Positions 11,086-21,947 are shown, counted from the first letter of the stretch. The stretch: 64,000 bases of DNA from Panaeolus papilionaceus (GCA_015501605.1 JADNRZ010000003.1:1178001-1242000); one strand, 5' to 3'. Numbers and translations are program-made. The notes: generated by a model from the sequence alone, not told the origin.

Positions 11086-13963
11086 TCAAAGAGGGGGTAA
11101 TGGACGACGACATTGAGGACAAATATTCTGATGCAAAAAAGTTAGCCGTCATTAGTGAGCAAAATCAGCAAGATATACCTTGATAGCAAGCCACTACAAA
11201 ATAGTTTCGAGGTTAATTATGAGAGAGTAAACATACAATATGTACACGAACCTTTTCTAAACATTCTGTATGCTGCAGGGATTGATCAGTTATTGTCAAA
11301 ACCAGAAATGTTATGAAGCACTTACGAAGAGATGCATACAAGGAGCTAGACTGTAATTTTTTCGAGCAGCGGACGCGCTGACGCCTTGCATTGCATTCAG
11401 CATGGTTCCTACACCTTTCAGACTAGATTTCTCGTCCGCATCCTCTCCATCGCCTGACTTAAATAAGTGCGGCCGGTCAAGTATGATTGCGTCCATGCAT
11501 ATAGAACAATCTCCGAGAGACTTTTCAGGAGATTCGGGATCGGGTAGTGGCATGGGTGGATGGTAGTCGTAAACTTGAGCCTGCGTGAACTGTAGAGCTT
11601 GTTAGAATTATGTTGTGAGCTAATTATCCAGAAAGCATACCCTCTGCGGTAAAAAGAATGTGGGTCCAAACCGATTCTGAGCGATGATGATCAGACCTTG
11701 TAACATCACAAAGACAGACAATGCCCAGATCCAAGCTAGAAAAGTCTTCAGCTACCAACTGTTGAATAAGGTATAGTGATCTCACGCCTGGGTTCGATTT
11801 CAAGAGCATTCTTAGGACAAGCCAAGAAGTCTGTTCAAAAGTCAGAAATGTAGCAGTTATAGCTAGGTATTGCTTACACAAAGCCGTAAAAAGTCTGCAG
11901 ACAGTCGTTCCCAGCACATAGGATGTTGATAGACCACTGCTGCGACCTCGTTGAACCGATCGCATGATCTGTGGTAACCAGATTGAAGAATATGTAATGC
12001 CAACAAATATCATAGAAAATGTCGGTGACAAGATGACGCGAACGATTAAAAATAGCGACGCGATCATGGCAAGCCCTGTGCGCAAGGTGTCAATAAGATA
12101 GACAAACTGTGGATACAAAACCACGCACACAGTCGCGCTTGAGGGTCCGTGCGAACATGATGGGCAAGGAATGCAAGAAAAGATGTCGGAGGCGGAGTGT
12201 TTTGTTGAGATGGAGAGGGTAAAAACCATCGGAACGACTCTGGCCCTTGTATCTGGTAGATCAAAACGCTAAATTGCTGTTCGGGATCATGAATACAAAC
12301 ATTAGAATATAAAACCTCATCGTGCTCACTGCTTCCTGAATAAATAGGATGCAAGCAATAAAGGCGGGTGCAATCAAAGATAGAGATGGTCGTCCCTCCG
12401 CCAGAATTGCAAAGGTAATGTGTCCGGCAAAAGATACTGAATCCAGAGCAGATTGTGATAGAAATGAAAAGAGTGATACACGGGACACGCCTGAAGGGGT
12501 CCTGCTGATACTCATTTGCTGAGCGAACAGAATCAGCAGTAGTAGGTAGGACAATCCAGTCCAACCCGCATCTATACACACGTCAGCGCGGTCAAAACCA
12601 TACACCATATATGACTTACATGTCGTAACCTTTCTGAAAAACATGCGCGATCTTTGGACAGAATAATTTTAGCGGATGTGAGTATTACAAGTCAGGGCAT
12701 CCTTACCGTAACCCTTCTGTATTGGTGACTTTCAGCAAAATCCCGCATTCTTTGCTCAGTAATACACCAGTGAGCGAAAGAGGCGGAGGTGATATAGTCC
12801 ATACACCCGTAGGATTTTGGAGCTCTTCTTCAACCTCAAGCATCGACGATTCGGGATATGGCTGAGGATCCATCTGAGCGTAGAAAGAAAAAGAACAACT
12901 TGACTTCGGTGTCTCTAATGGAACCGCACCGTGTATTTCAGAAACTCTGATAAATATAACATCACTGTTATCTTACCGGAAACACTATCCGTTTCAACTA
13001 CCCCGTCCTCGATGAGTTCTTTCAGTTTGTTAATTCTTGCTTCAAGTTCTAGCTGAATTAACTTGGCGGTAGCGTTCCGGGCACTCTCAGGCACTAATGA
13101 TGGTAATAGGCGAATGTCTATGGGCCTGAAACGCTGTTACTTTGAAGGAGAACGCAAAACAGGTTGATAATACATACCCGTATGTCCTAGCAAACCCGTA
13201 AATCGACCCATTCGTAATGAAGTGCACTCCTTCGAAATCCAAGCGTAGATTTTCTGCGTCGGTGGGATCCGTCAATTCGATTTTGCCCTGTGCAATTCCA
13301 ATCAGTATAAATCCGATTGTATTGTCGAGAATACATACATGGATCATGGTGACAGCCGCCTCAGTGTCAATGGGCTTCTTTTCAATAGCGCTTAGTGCTA
13401 TCTTGGTCGTCAAGTTCCAATGCCAGGATCCAAGGGATTCAGCCATCAAGGTAGAATTTAGGCCGTCGACGTAGAGTTTTGCCTCGTTATTCCAAGGAAG
13501 CGAGTCGTTACTGGCGGCAGCAGTTATATTGACCAACTCCGCATCACCGTGTATGAAGCCTGTAACATTAGGATGGTATGAGAACCTGTGGTGATCCAAT
13601 ACGCTTCCTGCAGTATAGAAATTGTCAAGCAAAGGATTCAACGTAGAATCAACCTCTGACTAATCGTCTTGTGAGTTCGGGCACGCATATGAAACCAAAA
13701 GAGACGAAACACACCAGTGTGAAATTCGAAGTCGTGCCATTCATCCAAGCCGTATAATTATTGAGCTGATACGTCAACGATTGAAGTGCATCTTGATATT
13801 GATGTCGTGCCAGAAACTCGTCGCCGTTATGGCTCATTAACATGAAGAGCACCAGGGCCGTGAACAGAAATGACGGTACTGGATTCCAAGTCGGAGGACG
13901 CTGCGGACGTCCATTGGCCGGTACAGCTGCCTCTTCATCATTCGTTGCAGCCCTCTGATCCAT
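11086..13963 (-). CDS. TUL1: Tul1/Dsc1-type transmembrane RING-H2 E3 ubiquitin ligase, 712 aa
   Basis: Catalytic subunit of the Golgi/endosomal Dsc (Tul1) E3 complex, which marks membrane proteins for sorting or degradation and in some fungi activates SREBP. Fifteen exons: 13963-13715, 13659-13339, 13287-13178, 13125-12977, 12914-12707, 12651-12620, 12571-12330, 12276-12129, 12075-11878, 11830-11786, 11735-11641, 11589-11326, 11272-11252, 11193-11179 and 11127-11086; the total closes at 713 codons. There is an N-terminal membrane segment near residues 28-41 and a luminal region with many N-glycosylation sequons (NYT, NGT, NVT, NIT). A block of several membrane helices follows, then RING-H2: C627-x2-C630, C683-x-H685-x2-H688-x2-C691, C702-x2-C705. 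The last four exons carry the RING, two of them only 21 and 15 nt. Diverges from NNF1. Confidence 0.92.
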
Positions 13964-14161
13964 TGTGCTACCAAAGCAAAACTATCTTTGTTCCTGACGG
14001 AACAAAAGTACAAGGTAGTCCAGCCGTATGGGTTTGAAGAAACCTGTAGGTGGTTGAGAGTAAAGGTGGTAACTGCTTATTGCCACTTCTGTGATGCATG
14101 ATGCTAAATGATGCTGACATAACCAAAGTCATTTCAAGCGCTGCTTGTCTTGCTTTCGACC
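13964..14161. promoter_or_regulatory. Divergent promoter, TUL1 / NNF1
   Basis: This is a 198-bp spacer between the TUL1 and NNF1 start codons, which face away from each other. It must hold both core promoters. No canonical TATA box is visible; an ATGATGCTAAATGATGCTGA direct repeat of ATGATGCT lies at about 14097-14117. Confidence 0.5.
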
Positions 14162-15000
14162 ATGTTCAGCAATCAGTCTGGCAGTAGACGATGGACTCAC
14201 TTTCATTCAGCACTTCAACTAGCAATACAGCGCTCTGCTCATAAATGGACGTGAGTAATTTGTTATGTTTTTTACCAATATAATTCACAACTGCCATTCT
14301 ATGTACCCAAAGATTTGAAGACTTCGCAGAATGCTTTCCCTTGTATGTTGAAGAAGACAAGAACGGCGCGTCTGCCACGTTCAACGCGATATCAGACTAC
14401 ATAGAAGCTCAGAACTTTGTATGTCCTTACTTTGAGACGCGTTGATTGAGTCTGACCACTACATTTACCTGTTTAGCGCGATTTAGAGAAACTCTTCAAG
14501 GATTACAACGTCCAAGAGAATATTGACATCCTACACAAAGTTGTAAATGACGCAAAAGACAGAGCGGTATCCGGGAACATTGGGAAGGATACATGGCAGG
14601 ACAATCTCGATCCAGCTGTTGTAGTTTCTGCGCGCACAATCCCAGTTCTGACTTCTGAGGCAGAGAGACTGAAGAAGATGATAGCCACAGTGCGTCCCAT
14701 TCATTTTAATTATGCACGCTTTGCTTACCTCCTTTACTATATGTAGTATGAAGAGGAGAATCGTGCTCTAGAAAAGTCCTTGAAAGCTAAAGTCAGGGAG
14801 ACAGAGCAAGCCGACGAACAAGCAATGAGGATATTAGACAAACTCGATGAGGTATGTCTACTTAAATGCTTGATTAATGCTATTGAAATTTAATCACCTT
14901 CCAACAGGTTTTCCATAAATGGGAGCAACTGCCCCGCGAGGACATGGAAGAATTGACAGTCCAAACAGCCGAAACTCTTCGCCCACCACCACCCATATAA
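14162..15000 (+). CDS. NNF1: Nnf1/PMF1-like kinetochore protein of the MIND (Mis12) complex, 201 aa
   Basis: Nnf1 forms the MIND/Mis12 heterotetramer with Mtw1, Dsn1 and Nsl1, which links centromeric chromatin to the Ndc80 complex. Exons are 14162-14250, 14313-14418, 14477-14689, 14747-14851 and 14908-15000, all with clean GT-AG borders; 202 codons including TAA. The family signature is the N-terminal FEDFAECFPLYVE helix followed by FRDLEKLF and the ENIDILHKVVNDAKDR stretch at about residues 66-92. The C-terminal half is a coiled coil (LKKMIATYEEENRALEKSLK) ending in a short Pro tail (RPPPPI). Length matches the usual 190-230 residues. It diverges from TUL1 and converges with the F-box gene at 15182. 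Confidence 0.85.
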
Positions 15001-15181
15001 TACCACCACCTCCCTGCAGCGTTATTGGATGTATTTATAACTCAATTGTATTTTTTTCCTTGTATCTAGTGACCTATCTAATTTTAATTGGTTATAACTG
15101 GTTCGCTGACTTCCAGTGTGAATGCAGCGGAGTACCTATTGAAAGTGCATGTTGTCACCTTGTTTCCCCCGCAATTTTCTG

Positions 15182-17026
15182 TCATTGAAACAGGTTAGAA
15201 TAATATCCAGCATCGTATTCCAGTTCGATCTTGATATCGACTCCAATAGCGCTCGCTAAGCGTTGTGCAGCCTCCAAGACGTCCACGACCTTGACTCTAC
15301 AAAACAAAATGCGAAGGCGTTTCAAAGCATTGAACGGCGTATCTGAATGACCTTGAGACCTCGTCTGAGCATATTCGTAAAGGCGAAGACGATAGGTGAT
15401 GAATGCAAGGGCATCTGTGTCGCTGACATCGACGAGACCCGTGATTTCCAATTGCTGTAACATGGGACAAACGCAACCATCGAGTGCCTTCTGCAATTCT
15501 TCTGGGCTCGTATCCGGAATCTCAATCAACGGCATATCCAACGCCCGTGAGCACCATTCAGGGGGGACAAAAAGTGCTCGGAACGAGTTATCAGTACTTG
15601 TGGCCTTTTTCGGACTTTCGAGTGTATGGTCATGCTGGCCTAAAGATAGGTGCAAGATTTTGGATCCATGTTGTTGAAGCGCTTGTGTGATTGCGGGATT
15701 CGCATCTTTGGATACCGTAATTTCGGCATGTGCCAACTCTGTCGAAGCAAAGAGCAAATGCGATAAAGGAACACAGTTGGAAACTTCGATGGCTCTAGCT
15801 GCTAGGTCCTGCAGGTGGGCATCACGATACGGGTCCGTATCGGTGCGGTACTGGAGACGCTTAAGCTGGGGCGCAAATATGTCCAGGATTGGAGAGGTCC
15901 ATGTATTGGTGACATCGTCTCTGTAGTAGGCGAAAAAAGCGAGCTCTATGCTCTGCAGTTGTGGCATAATGTATGTTTTTGATTGAGGTGGGTTGGTGAA
16001 CGAGGATTTGATCACTATCACGGACATTTGGCAAGAAATGAGCGACGAGGAAAGCTCTAGAATTTGAGTTAGTCGCAGCAAGTCGACCGCGTCTTTCATG
16101 TTCAGGTGTGTGAGTTTTTGCCAAACCCCGGATGTTTGATAAGGGATGTGGTCGTCCTCGTAAACGGACCCCAAGTTAAGCTGCCGCAAAGATGGAAGAT
16201 TTGTAAATAAGGGAGAGGCGAAAATAGCGGCTCGGGTGTCGGGAAAACCATCGTTATCAATGATGTGTATATCCAACGACTGGACGTTTGAGATTTTCTC
16301 CAAGGATAAATGTTCGTCAAGGCATGCAAGTTGTTGATTAGTGATGAGTACGCGGAGGTGCTGGCACCGCTGAATATACATGGCGACTGTGGTCATAATT
16401 ACCGATGAAGCCTGAATAACAAGGGGGTGGTCATTGGTGGATAGCCACTGATCAGATGAATAATTTATTGACAGGGACAGAGGTAGGTCCCCTGAGCGAT
16501 CCAGCCAATATATAATGAGGTTTGCTCGTCCTACGGCCTCGACCAAGAGTGACGCGACATCCCTACGGATTATGGCTGCATGTGCCGATGTATCATCGTC
16601 ATCCACGGCAGGATATATGGGACAAAGGATGACATTAATGTGTGTCCAAAGTTCAGGAGTCGATAAAGCTAAACATCGCCATCTCCTGCAAACATGTGTC
16701 AGAAGGACTGGAGGGCGGTCTGGGTCGTGCACACTGGGATACGGGAAATCAAAGGATAGGCAAGACATAAAGATTTGGCGCAATACATTATTGGGGATGA
16801 AGCGAATTTTAGCCAGAACTCTTTTGTATGGGACCAAGGATTCTTCAACTTCAGCATGCCTTCGACGAGCATCCTGCATTTTGGTTTTCAGTCCCGCCAT
16901 TTTGTCCTGAAGTGCAGAAATTTTTGCAAAGGGATCCCTCAAATGTTGCTGAATATCAGCTACAAGAGCGTCAGATGGTCTCTCGTTGCTCTGAAGGAAT
17001 TTCTCGATTTCAGCTTCGTCCAACAT
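15182..17026 (-). CDS. Coiled-coil plus F-box protein, 614 aa
   Basis: F-box proteins are substrate receptors of SCF ubiquitin ligases; large families of this build are typical of agaricomycetes. Single exon, ATG at 17026, stop at 15182-15184. Residues about 35-70 form a short coiled coil (ALQDKMAGLKTKMQDARRR...). The F-box region starts near residue 72 (FIPNNVLRQIFMSCLS) and contains the typical VCRRWRCLALSTPELW. The remainder is a degenerate leucine-rich-like region with repeated LRQLNLGS and QLKRLQYRTD units, presumably the substrate-binding part. The C-terminal region (PEWCS..., then ITYRLRLYEYA) matches the neighbouring gene at 18183, so the two are paralogues. Substrate unknown. Confidence 0.85.
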   Translation of the reverse strand: MLDEAEIEKFLQSNERPSDALVADIQQHLRDPFAKISALQDKMAGLKTKMQDARRRHAEVEESLVPYKRVLAKIRFIPNNVLRQIFMSCLSFDFPYPSVHDPDRPPVLLTHVCRRWRCLALSTPELWTHINVILCPIYPAVDDDDTSAHAAIIRRDVASLLVEAVGRANLIIYWLDRSGDLPLSLSINYSSDQWLSTNDHPLVIQASSVIMTTVAMYIQRCQHLRVLITNQQLACLDEHLSLEKISNVQSLDIHIIDNDGFPDTRAAIFASPLFTNLPSLRQLNLGSVYEDDHIPYQTSGVWQKLTHLNMKDAVDLLRLTQILELSSSLISCQMSVIVIKSSFTNPPQSKTYIMPQLQSIELAFFAYYRDDVTNTWTSPILDIFAPQLKRLQYRTDTDPYRDAHLQDLAARAIEVSNCVPLSHLLFASTELAHAEITVSKDANPAITQALQQHGSKILHLSLGQHDHTLESPKKATSTDNSFRALFVPPEWCSRALDMPLIEIPDTSPEELQKALDGCVCPMLQQLEITGLVDVSDTDALAFITYRLRLYEYAQTRSQGHSDTPFNALKRLRILFCRVKVVDVLEAAQRLASAIGVDIKIELEYDAGYYSNLFQ

Positions 17027-17351
17027 GATGATGTGAGCCTAATGGATAGATTGTGTTGTGGTTGATGGAGACACCGCGATCTGACCTTTGCACAATTAAG
17101 TAGGATTCATAAGCGCTCAACATGATGCAAACTGATTTATCAAATTGACTAAACACTTACTAGAGACAGATTCAAGGATTCCGAATATTTCAAAAGGTTA
17201 GCATGATGAGCGGTGAGTGTTAAACTGGAAACCTACTGTTCAGCGACAGGGGTTCTCGGGTTACTTAAAGCCACGTGACTACTTTCCGTCCACATTTCGA
17301 AATTCTTGCTCAACACCAACTTTCTCATTCACTCCCTATTGAAGCCGTCGA

Positions 17352-17404
17352 GTGAGTCTTACCGTGTTATTTTGAAAAGCCATTTTCGATTCACACTTCT
17401 ACAG
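17352..17404 (+). other. Probable 5'UTR intron of the 88-aa gene
   Basis: GTGAGT at 17352 and TTCTACAG ending at 17404 make a 53-nt intron, removed just four bases before the ATG at 17408. This argues for the ATG at 17408 rather than for any upstream in-frame start, because the upstream codons would lie inside the intron. Confidence 0.6.
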
Positions 17405-17407
17405 AAA

Positions 17408-17674
17408 ATGAGGGCCACAGCTGCGCGTCTGGTTCGTGTTATTCCCCGCGCAAAGCTCAGCGTAGGCGACTCCAAAATTGTTGGTCGTCCAACTCCGCAG
17501 ACAGAGGACAGGCTTCGCCCCATCACCATTGACTTACTTCTGAAGCAGAACGCAGCAGCAGGCGAAAACTGGCCAGCCAACCTCCGTATTGAACCTCAGC
17601 TAAAAAAGGAGGTCTTCAAGAACGTTCAACCCGAGCTACGGACAGTTATGAAGAAGTTGACCAAGGAGCGCTAG
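17408..17674 (+). CDS. Small basic protein, 88 aa, probably mitochondrial; function unknown
   Basis: Start ATG 17408 (AAAATGA) sits directly after a probable 5'UTR intron; TAG ends at 17674. The N-terminus (MRATAARLVRVIPRAKLS) is an arginine-rich amphipathic stretch without acidic residues, so I infer a mitochondrial presequence. The remaining 70 residues are hydrophilic and helical-looking (TIDLLLKQNAAAGENWPANLRI, then QLKKEVFKNVQPELRTVMKKL). Codon use is regular and rich in C at third positions, as in the housekeeping genes, which suggests good expression. It is clearly protein-like and probably conserved, but I do not recognise the family; a small mitoribosomal or respiratory-assembly protein is possible. 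It sits between two F-box paralogues. Confidence 0.75.
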   Translation: MRATAARLVRVIPRAKLSVGDSKIVGRPTPQTEDRLRPITIDLLLKQNAAAGENWPANLRIEPQLKKEVFKNVQPELRTVMKKLTKER

Positions 17675-18182
17675 TTTCGTACTTTCTCGGATGTATCCCT
17701 CACCCCATCTCGCCCGTCGCCATTCACCTCTCAGCAATAATCATCCCCTACAACCACCACCATCAACAACACTTAATTTATTGAATCTATAATTCACCGA
17801 TTGTATCCAACATGGCCGCGGGAGCACAACCGAATATTGAGCTGGCTCTCCCTGGACAAGCGTACACAAACCGGGCAGAAGAACAGGAGGGAGATGTACA
17901 ATATCCAGCTGGCTAGGGAATTTGTCACCTGAAAGCGATATAGTATGCCCACATCGAAATATCCATGTTCACAACGACGTTTCAGTTTCAGCAATGATAC
18001 CGTTTTCCCCCGTGCTACTCGCGCCTCTTTGTCCAACTCAAGTGGCATCCACATTACGCTTTGACAGAGTCTAAATATTGGAGGTAGATGTTTTCTGTAA
18101 TTCCAAGGGGGTTACGAAAAAAGGACAATACAGGCTTTCATTTCCTCTTTGGATGAAATAATTACTGAGTAGAGGTAAATTT
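17675..18182. other. Convergent 3' flanks, no gene
   Basis: These 508 bases lie between the stop of the 88-aa gene and the stop of the F-box gene read from the other strand. Only short, non-protein-like open frames occur. The first 100 bases or so are C- and A-rich (CACCACCATCAACAACACTT), probably 3' UTR. Confidence 0.5.
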
Positions 18183-20099
18183 TCACCGGTGACGTTTACA
18201 AGTTATCATCAAATGGTACATAGCCTGCATATCCACCAATTCCGCAAACCTTTCTACCATGTGGTCAATAGGGTCCCGATTTGCCCGAGAAGAAAACCCA
18301 AAGTTCAGAATCCATGGATCAACACGGTTTCTCGTCGCAGCGCCTGGACGATTAACTCTCTGCTCTTCGTCAGCCTTTTGTTGCCTTGAAATGATGTGCT
18401 TATACAGCCTAAGGCGATAGACGACGAGGGAAAGGATAAAATCATCTGTGATTGAGTCTAGCCCTAAAACCTCCAAGTGAATCAGTCGCGGAAAAGTGCA
18501 GTTATCGAGCGCCTCGTCCAAAACTTCACAACCCATATTTGCAATCTTGAGGAGGTCCCTATCTGTCGAGTCGAGTGTCAATGAACACCAGTTCGGTAGA
18601 GGGAACAGGTGTTCAAGTGTCATGTCAGAGGTGGTAATCGCTACACCAAATCGATTGATGGCTACAGGCGCATTCTTCGATCCAAGTACCAGACGCTCAA
18701 CTACAACCCTTGGTTGATGAAGCGCCCGTTTGACTTCTTCCATTGCCTCTGCAGCTACCACGACTTCTAGCTCTGTGAGATTGGGCGCGCCTTCGATGAT
18801 ACTCCCGAGGGGAAAGGCGGAGAAGGCGTGGTTATGAGTTGCCCCCAATTGGCGCAGTGAAATTGGTTCTCCTTGAGTGTCATACTTCAGCTTCCGAAGT
18901 TGGGGTGCTGAGATGTGGTAGGTTGGTTCTTCGTCTGTATCCAAATCTGACCCTTCATAATTCCCACACGCAGTCAACGCCAAAGAGAGAATTTCTATCC
19001 GTGGCATGGTCAACCGTCTAGATGGTGGTAATGGAGCTCGCCGTGAGTCGGATACGATGATGCTGCAGTTGACAAGCGAAGGGCATTCAAGGATGAACAC
19101 GGTGTTGGGTATGTCTGCGTAGTTCAGAATATGGACATCCGTAAAGTTGTTCCAAGTGCACGTCCCGAATGGCCTCGGTGATTCTGTCCCTTCCAGAGAC
19201 CTCCAGACCAGACTTCGGAGGGAGGGCAAATCATTGAAAATCGGGGACTTTAGTATATCAGTAAGAGTGATATCATGAAACCAGCTTGAGATGTGGTTGA
19301 AATCCAGATGTTCGAGGTTTCCGAGTTGACGCGGGGTAAGGTGCTTGGATAGTAAAAACCAGGCTGGTCCAGTCATATGTATCTGTAGCCACTTCCAGCG
19401 ATCTGCATGGCTTGCTAAATCCCGGAATATCTGCTCGACACTCCGGAATATGTCTGGATGCGAATCTGCCGCAAACGTGCCATCTGCGCCGGGGATGGAG
19501 ATGGACAATGGTGTCGCTCCCGATTGCTTCAAGAAGGTGTTTATAGCTCTAGGGAGGCAATCGCCTTTGAGATACTTCAAACTATTTTCGAGAGAGAGGC
19601 GTTGGATATGTTTGATTGGAGCATTATCGTCATCCGGAATGGGGGGGTGTGCAAACGGGAGAGTGAAGGCTATTCTTGACCATAGCTGAGGAGTTGTCAG
19701 TGCTACATCGCGCCATCGCTTGCATATACGGGTAAGAAGGATAGGTGGCAGATGAATTGCTTCTGGACTGGGGAAGGGGAGTTCGACCAGAGAGAGCGGA
19801 TTTTTGGGAGGATTGGGACAGGCTGACAATGCACACTGGAGGAATATCTCGCGGAGGATATCGTCGGGTAGAATTCGAAGGGGAGCGATGACCTGCTTGT
19901 ACCGTGATATCGATGATTCGATTTCGTTGCACTCGTTTTGCAACTTTTGAAATTGCTGATTGAGATCGTCGGTTTCTCGGTCAATCGAATCGAGCTCAGC
20001 AGAAGGTCCAATCAAGCGCTCGTGTAGACCGGGAATCAAAGAATCAGGAGGCTTATCATTGTTTTTAAGCAAGGATTGGAAAACTGGTTCGTCCCACAT
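18183..20099 (-). CDS. Coiled-coil plus F-box protein, 638 aa
   Basis: Single exon. I chose the ATG at 20099 (MWDEPVFQSLL) because a TATA-like element lies only about 85 bases upstream, although the frame stays open further 5'. Residues about 33-68 are a coiled coil (ELDSIDRETDDLNQQFQKLQ). The F-box region starts near residue 72 (ILPDDILREIFLQCAL) and contains ICKRWRDVALTTPQLWS. Leucine-rich-like repeats follow. The C-terminal PNWCSLTLD, GLDSI and VVYRLRLYKH blocks line up with the gene at 15182, so they are paralogues in the same orientation. It probably serves as an SCF substrate receptor; target unknown. Confidence 0.85.
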   Translation of the reverse strand: MWDEPVFQSLLKNNDKPPDSLIPGLHERLIGPSAELDSIDRETDDLNQQFQKLQNECNEIESSISRYKQVIAPLRILPDDILREIFLQCALSACPNPPKNPLSLVELPFPSPEAIHLPPILLTRICKRWRDVALTTPQLWSRIAFTLPFAHPPIPDDDNAPIKHIQRLSLENSLKYLKGDCLPRAINTFLKQSGATPLSISIPGADGTFAADSHPDIFRSVEQIFRDLASHADRWKWLQIHMTGPAWFLLSKHLTPRQLGNLEHLDFNHISSWFHDITLTDILKSPIFNDLPSLRSLVWRSLEGTESPRPFGTCTWNNFTDVHILNYADIPNTVFILECPSLVNCSIIVSDSRRAPLPPSRRLTMPRIEILSLALTACGNYEGSDLDTDEEPTYHISAPQLRKLKYDTQGEPISLRQLGATHNHAFSAFPLGSIIEGAPNLTELEVVVAAEAMEEVKRALHQPRVVVERLVLGSKNAPVAINRFGVAITTSDMTLEHLFPLPNWCSLTLDSTDRDLLKIANMGCEVLDEALDNCTFPRLIHLEVLGLDSITDDFILSLVVYRLRLYKHIISRQQKADEEQRVNRPGAATRNRVDPWILNFGFSSRANRDPIDHMVERFAELVDMQAMYHLMITCKRHR

Positions 20100-20179
20100 T
20101 GACTTGTTGTTGGTACGTTGATAAAATGGGATACAACGAACATGTGCAATCAGGATGAAGATAGCTCGGGTTGCTCGGC

Positions 20180-20193
20180 TATAAATATATAGC
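20180..20193 (-). promoter_or_regulatory. TATA-like element of the F-box gene
   Basis: TATAAATATATAG lies about 85 bases before the chosen start at 20099. The sequence is nearly palindromic, so orientation is given by the downstream gene. Its position favours the ATG at 20099 over the more upstream in-frame codons. Confidence 0.4.
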
Positions 20194-20391
20194 ATGTCCA
20201 CAGAGCCAAAACGTTGAAAACCACGACTATCTATTTAAATAGATTGGTATCCAATGATAAAAGTAGTTCCCCGTTATTACATCAAGTTAAAATAAATGAA
20301 GCACGAAATACATGTAACAAGGAAAGAAACAGTGGTAAAACATTTTAAATAGATACGTTGCAAAAGGATCAGCTGAAAAGGGGATCGACTG

Positions 20392-21431
20392 TTATCGAAG
20401 CATGGTTCGCTTGTACTCTGCCAACATGTCGACGCTGATCATTTTCAAGCCCCACCGATCAGCGAAGGCGCGACAGTCGTCCCGACGGGCCATGGAACCT
20501 TGGTCATCGTCATTGACGAGTTCGCAAAGAACACCGGCCGGTGGTTGTCCTGTAAGGTCACAGAGATCGACACCGCTCTCCGTGTGTCCTTTGCGAGTCA
20601 GCACGCCACCTTCTCGTGCACGAAGGGGGACCATGTGTCCCGGGCGCGAGAAATCCGCGGCTTTCGAGGTTCGGGAAGCAAGAGCGCGTGCCGTCAGGCT
20701 TCGGTCGTGTGCGGAGATTCCTGTTGTAGTACCTACAACACATATAAAATAACCCAGATGAGGGAGAGAAGGGTGGGGTAGAATGTGGGGCGTTAGGAGA
20801 TGGGAACGGGCTGCGCAGAGTTTAGATACGTACCGTGTCGGTAGTCCACGGTGATGGTGTAAGCCGTCTTATGTGGGTCTTGGTTATCTGGGACCATCAT
20901 CGGTATCTCGAGTTCTTCCAACCGGTCCCGAGGTAGAGCAATGCAGATGTACCCGCTAGTACCGAAAAGGCAAGGGAAAGCGGAGAGGTGGAAGTAGGGA
21001 ATTCACATGTCAGCAAACGACGCTCGGATGATAGGGTACTACCCCGGTGACAGAAAAGCCATTGGCGGGAGAGAAGGGAGAAAAGAGAGATGGGACACGA
21101 CTAGAGAAACACAATAGAAAGAGGAGAGACATATGGATACATACCTCGTGTGTTTTATCATCCATGCCATCTTCTCTGTTGTACATTGTGAAGCGGAAAT
21201 AATGAGATCGCCTTCATTTTCTCTGTTTTCGTCGTCCATCACCACGAGGAATTCACCGGCTGCGAATGAAGCCAAGGCATCTTCTATAGAGTCGAAGGCA
21301 AAAGATTCCCTCGGTTTTGGATTTGTGACTTGGGTTGGTTTCCAAATTGTAGGTTTATGAACACTGTTTGTTGTAGTTAAATGTACCATGAATTGGGACT
21401 GAGCGGTAGAAGAAAGAGCTATTGGAGACAT
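20392..21431 (-). CDS. RIB3: 3,4-dihydroxy-2-butanone 4-phosphate synthase, 249 aa
   Basis: Makes the four-carbon unit of riboflavin from ribulose 5-phosphate, with release of formate; Mg2+-dependent. Exons are 21431-21145, 20955-20834 and 20732-20392; introns are 189 and 101 nt, the longest of any housekeeping gene here. The active-site loop RENEGD is at residues 70-75, preceded by FLVVMDDEN. The second half holds [36 protein letters not shown] and [12 protein letters not shown], which form the rest of the catalytic cavity. Fungal Rib3 is a stand-alone enzyme of about 200-250 residues, as here; there is no fused GTP cyclohydrolase II. The N-terminal 45 residues are a variable extension. Confidence 0.94.
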
Positions 21432-21947
21432 TGAATGGTGAGTTGAAGAGAAGAGAGGGGTAAATCTATTCTTTTAAGCCTTATGAATGGAAATGACTGT
21501 GGGAGGCTTTATAATATTACGCATGACCTTTTTGTAATTTTCGTGACATCTGGCATGTAGCTAGCGCTCGGATTGGTCAACTCTTTGTAACTCAAAAACT
21601 ATTTTATTCATGACTTTATAGTTATTTTTCAACAATTTTTATTCAACGTCGAGATGTTCATTAGATTTCTGGCAAGTTGTTGATAAAAATATCAACCCTA
21701 CTGATTTTAACGGGCCGACAAAAGTTTTGAACGGGAGTGCATGCGTGTGATCATTGGCTCTGCGTAATAACCCGGGAAATTCCGGAAGTCGCAAATAGTT
21801 TTTTATGTGTTCAGTCGCGTTTGAATCGCTGGCACATCCATCTCCGTCCTCTTCCACTCCTCTCCCTCTTACAACCACAGGCAGGTCCAAGTACCGCCTC
21901 TTTTCTAGACTTACCTAGACCGTCGTTGGCTTAATATATCTGCTAAA
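21432..21947. promoter_or_regulatory. Divergent promoter region, RIB3 / MIR1
   Basis: These 516 bases separate two start codons that face away from each other. On the MIR1 side, 21838-21877 is a C/T tract (CTCCGTCCTCTTCCACTCC), the usual initiator-like feature of strongly expressed basidiomycete genes. The middle is A/T-rich. No other gene is seen. Confidence 0.5.

Noticed and set aside
20100..20201. Upstream extension of the F-box protein by about 30 residues
   Set aside because: The frame is open, but a TATA-like element lies within it, so the ATG at 20099 is more likely the start.
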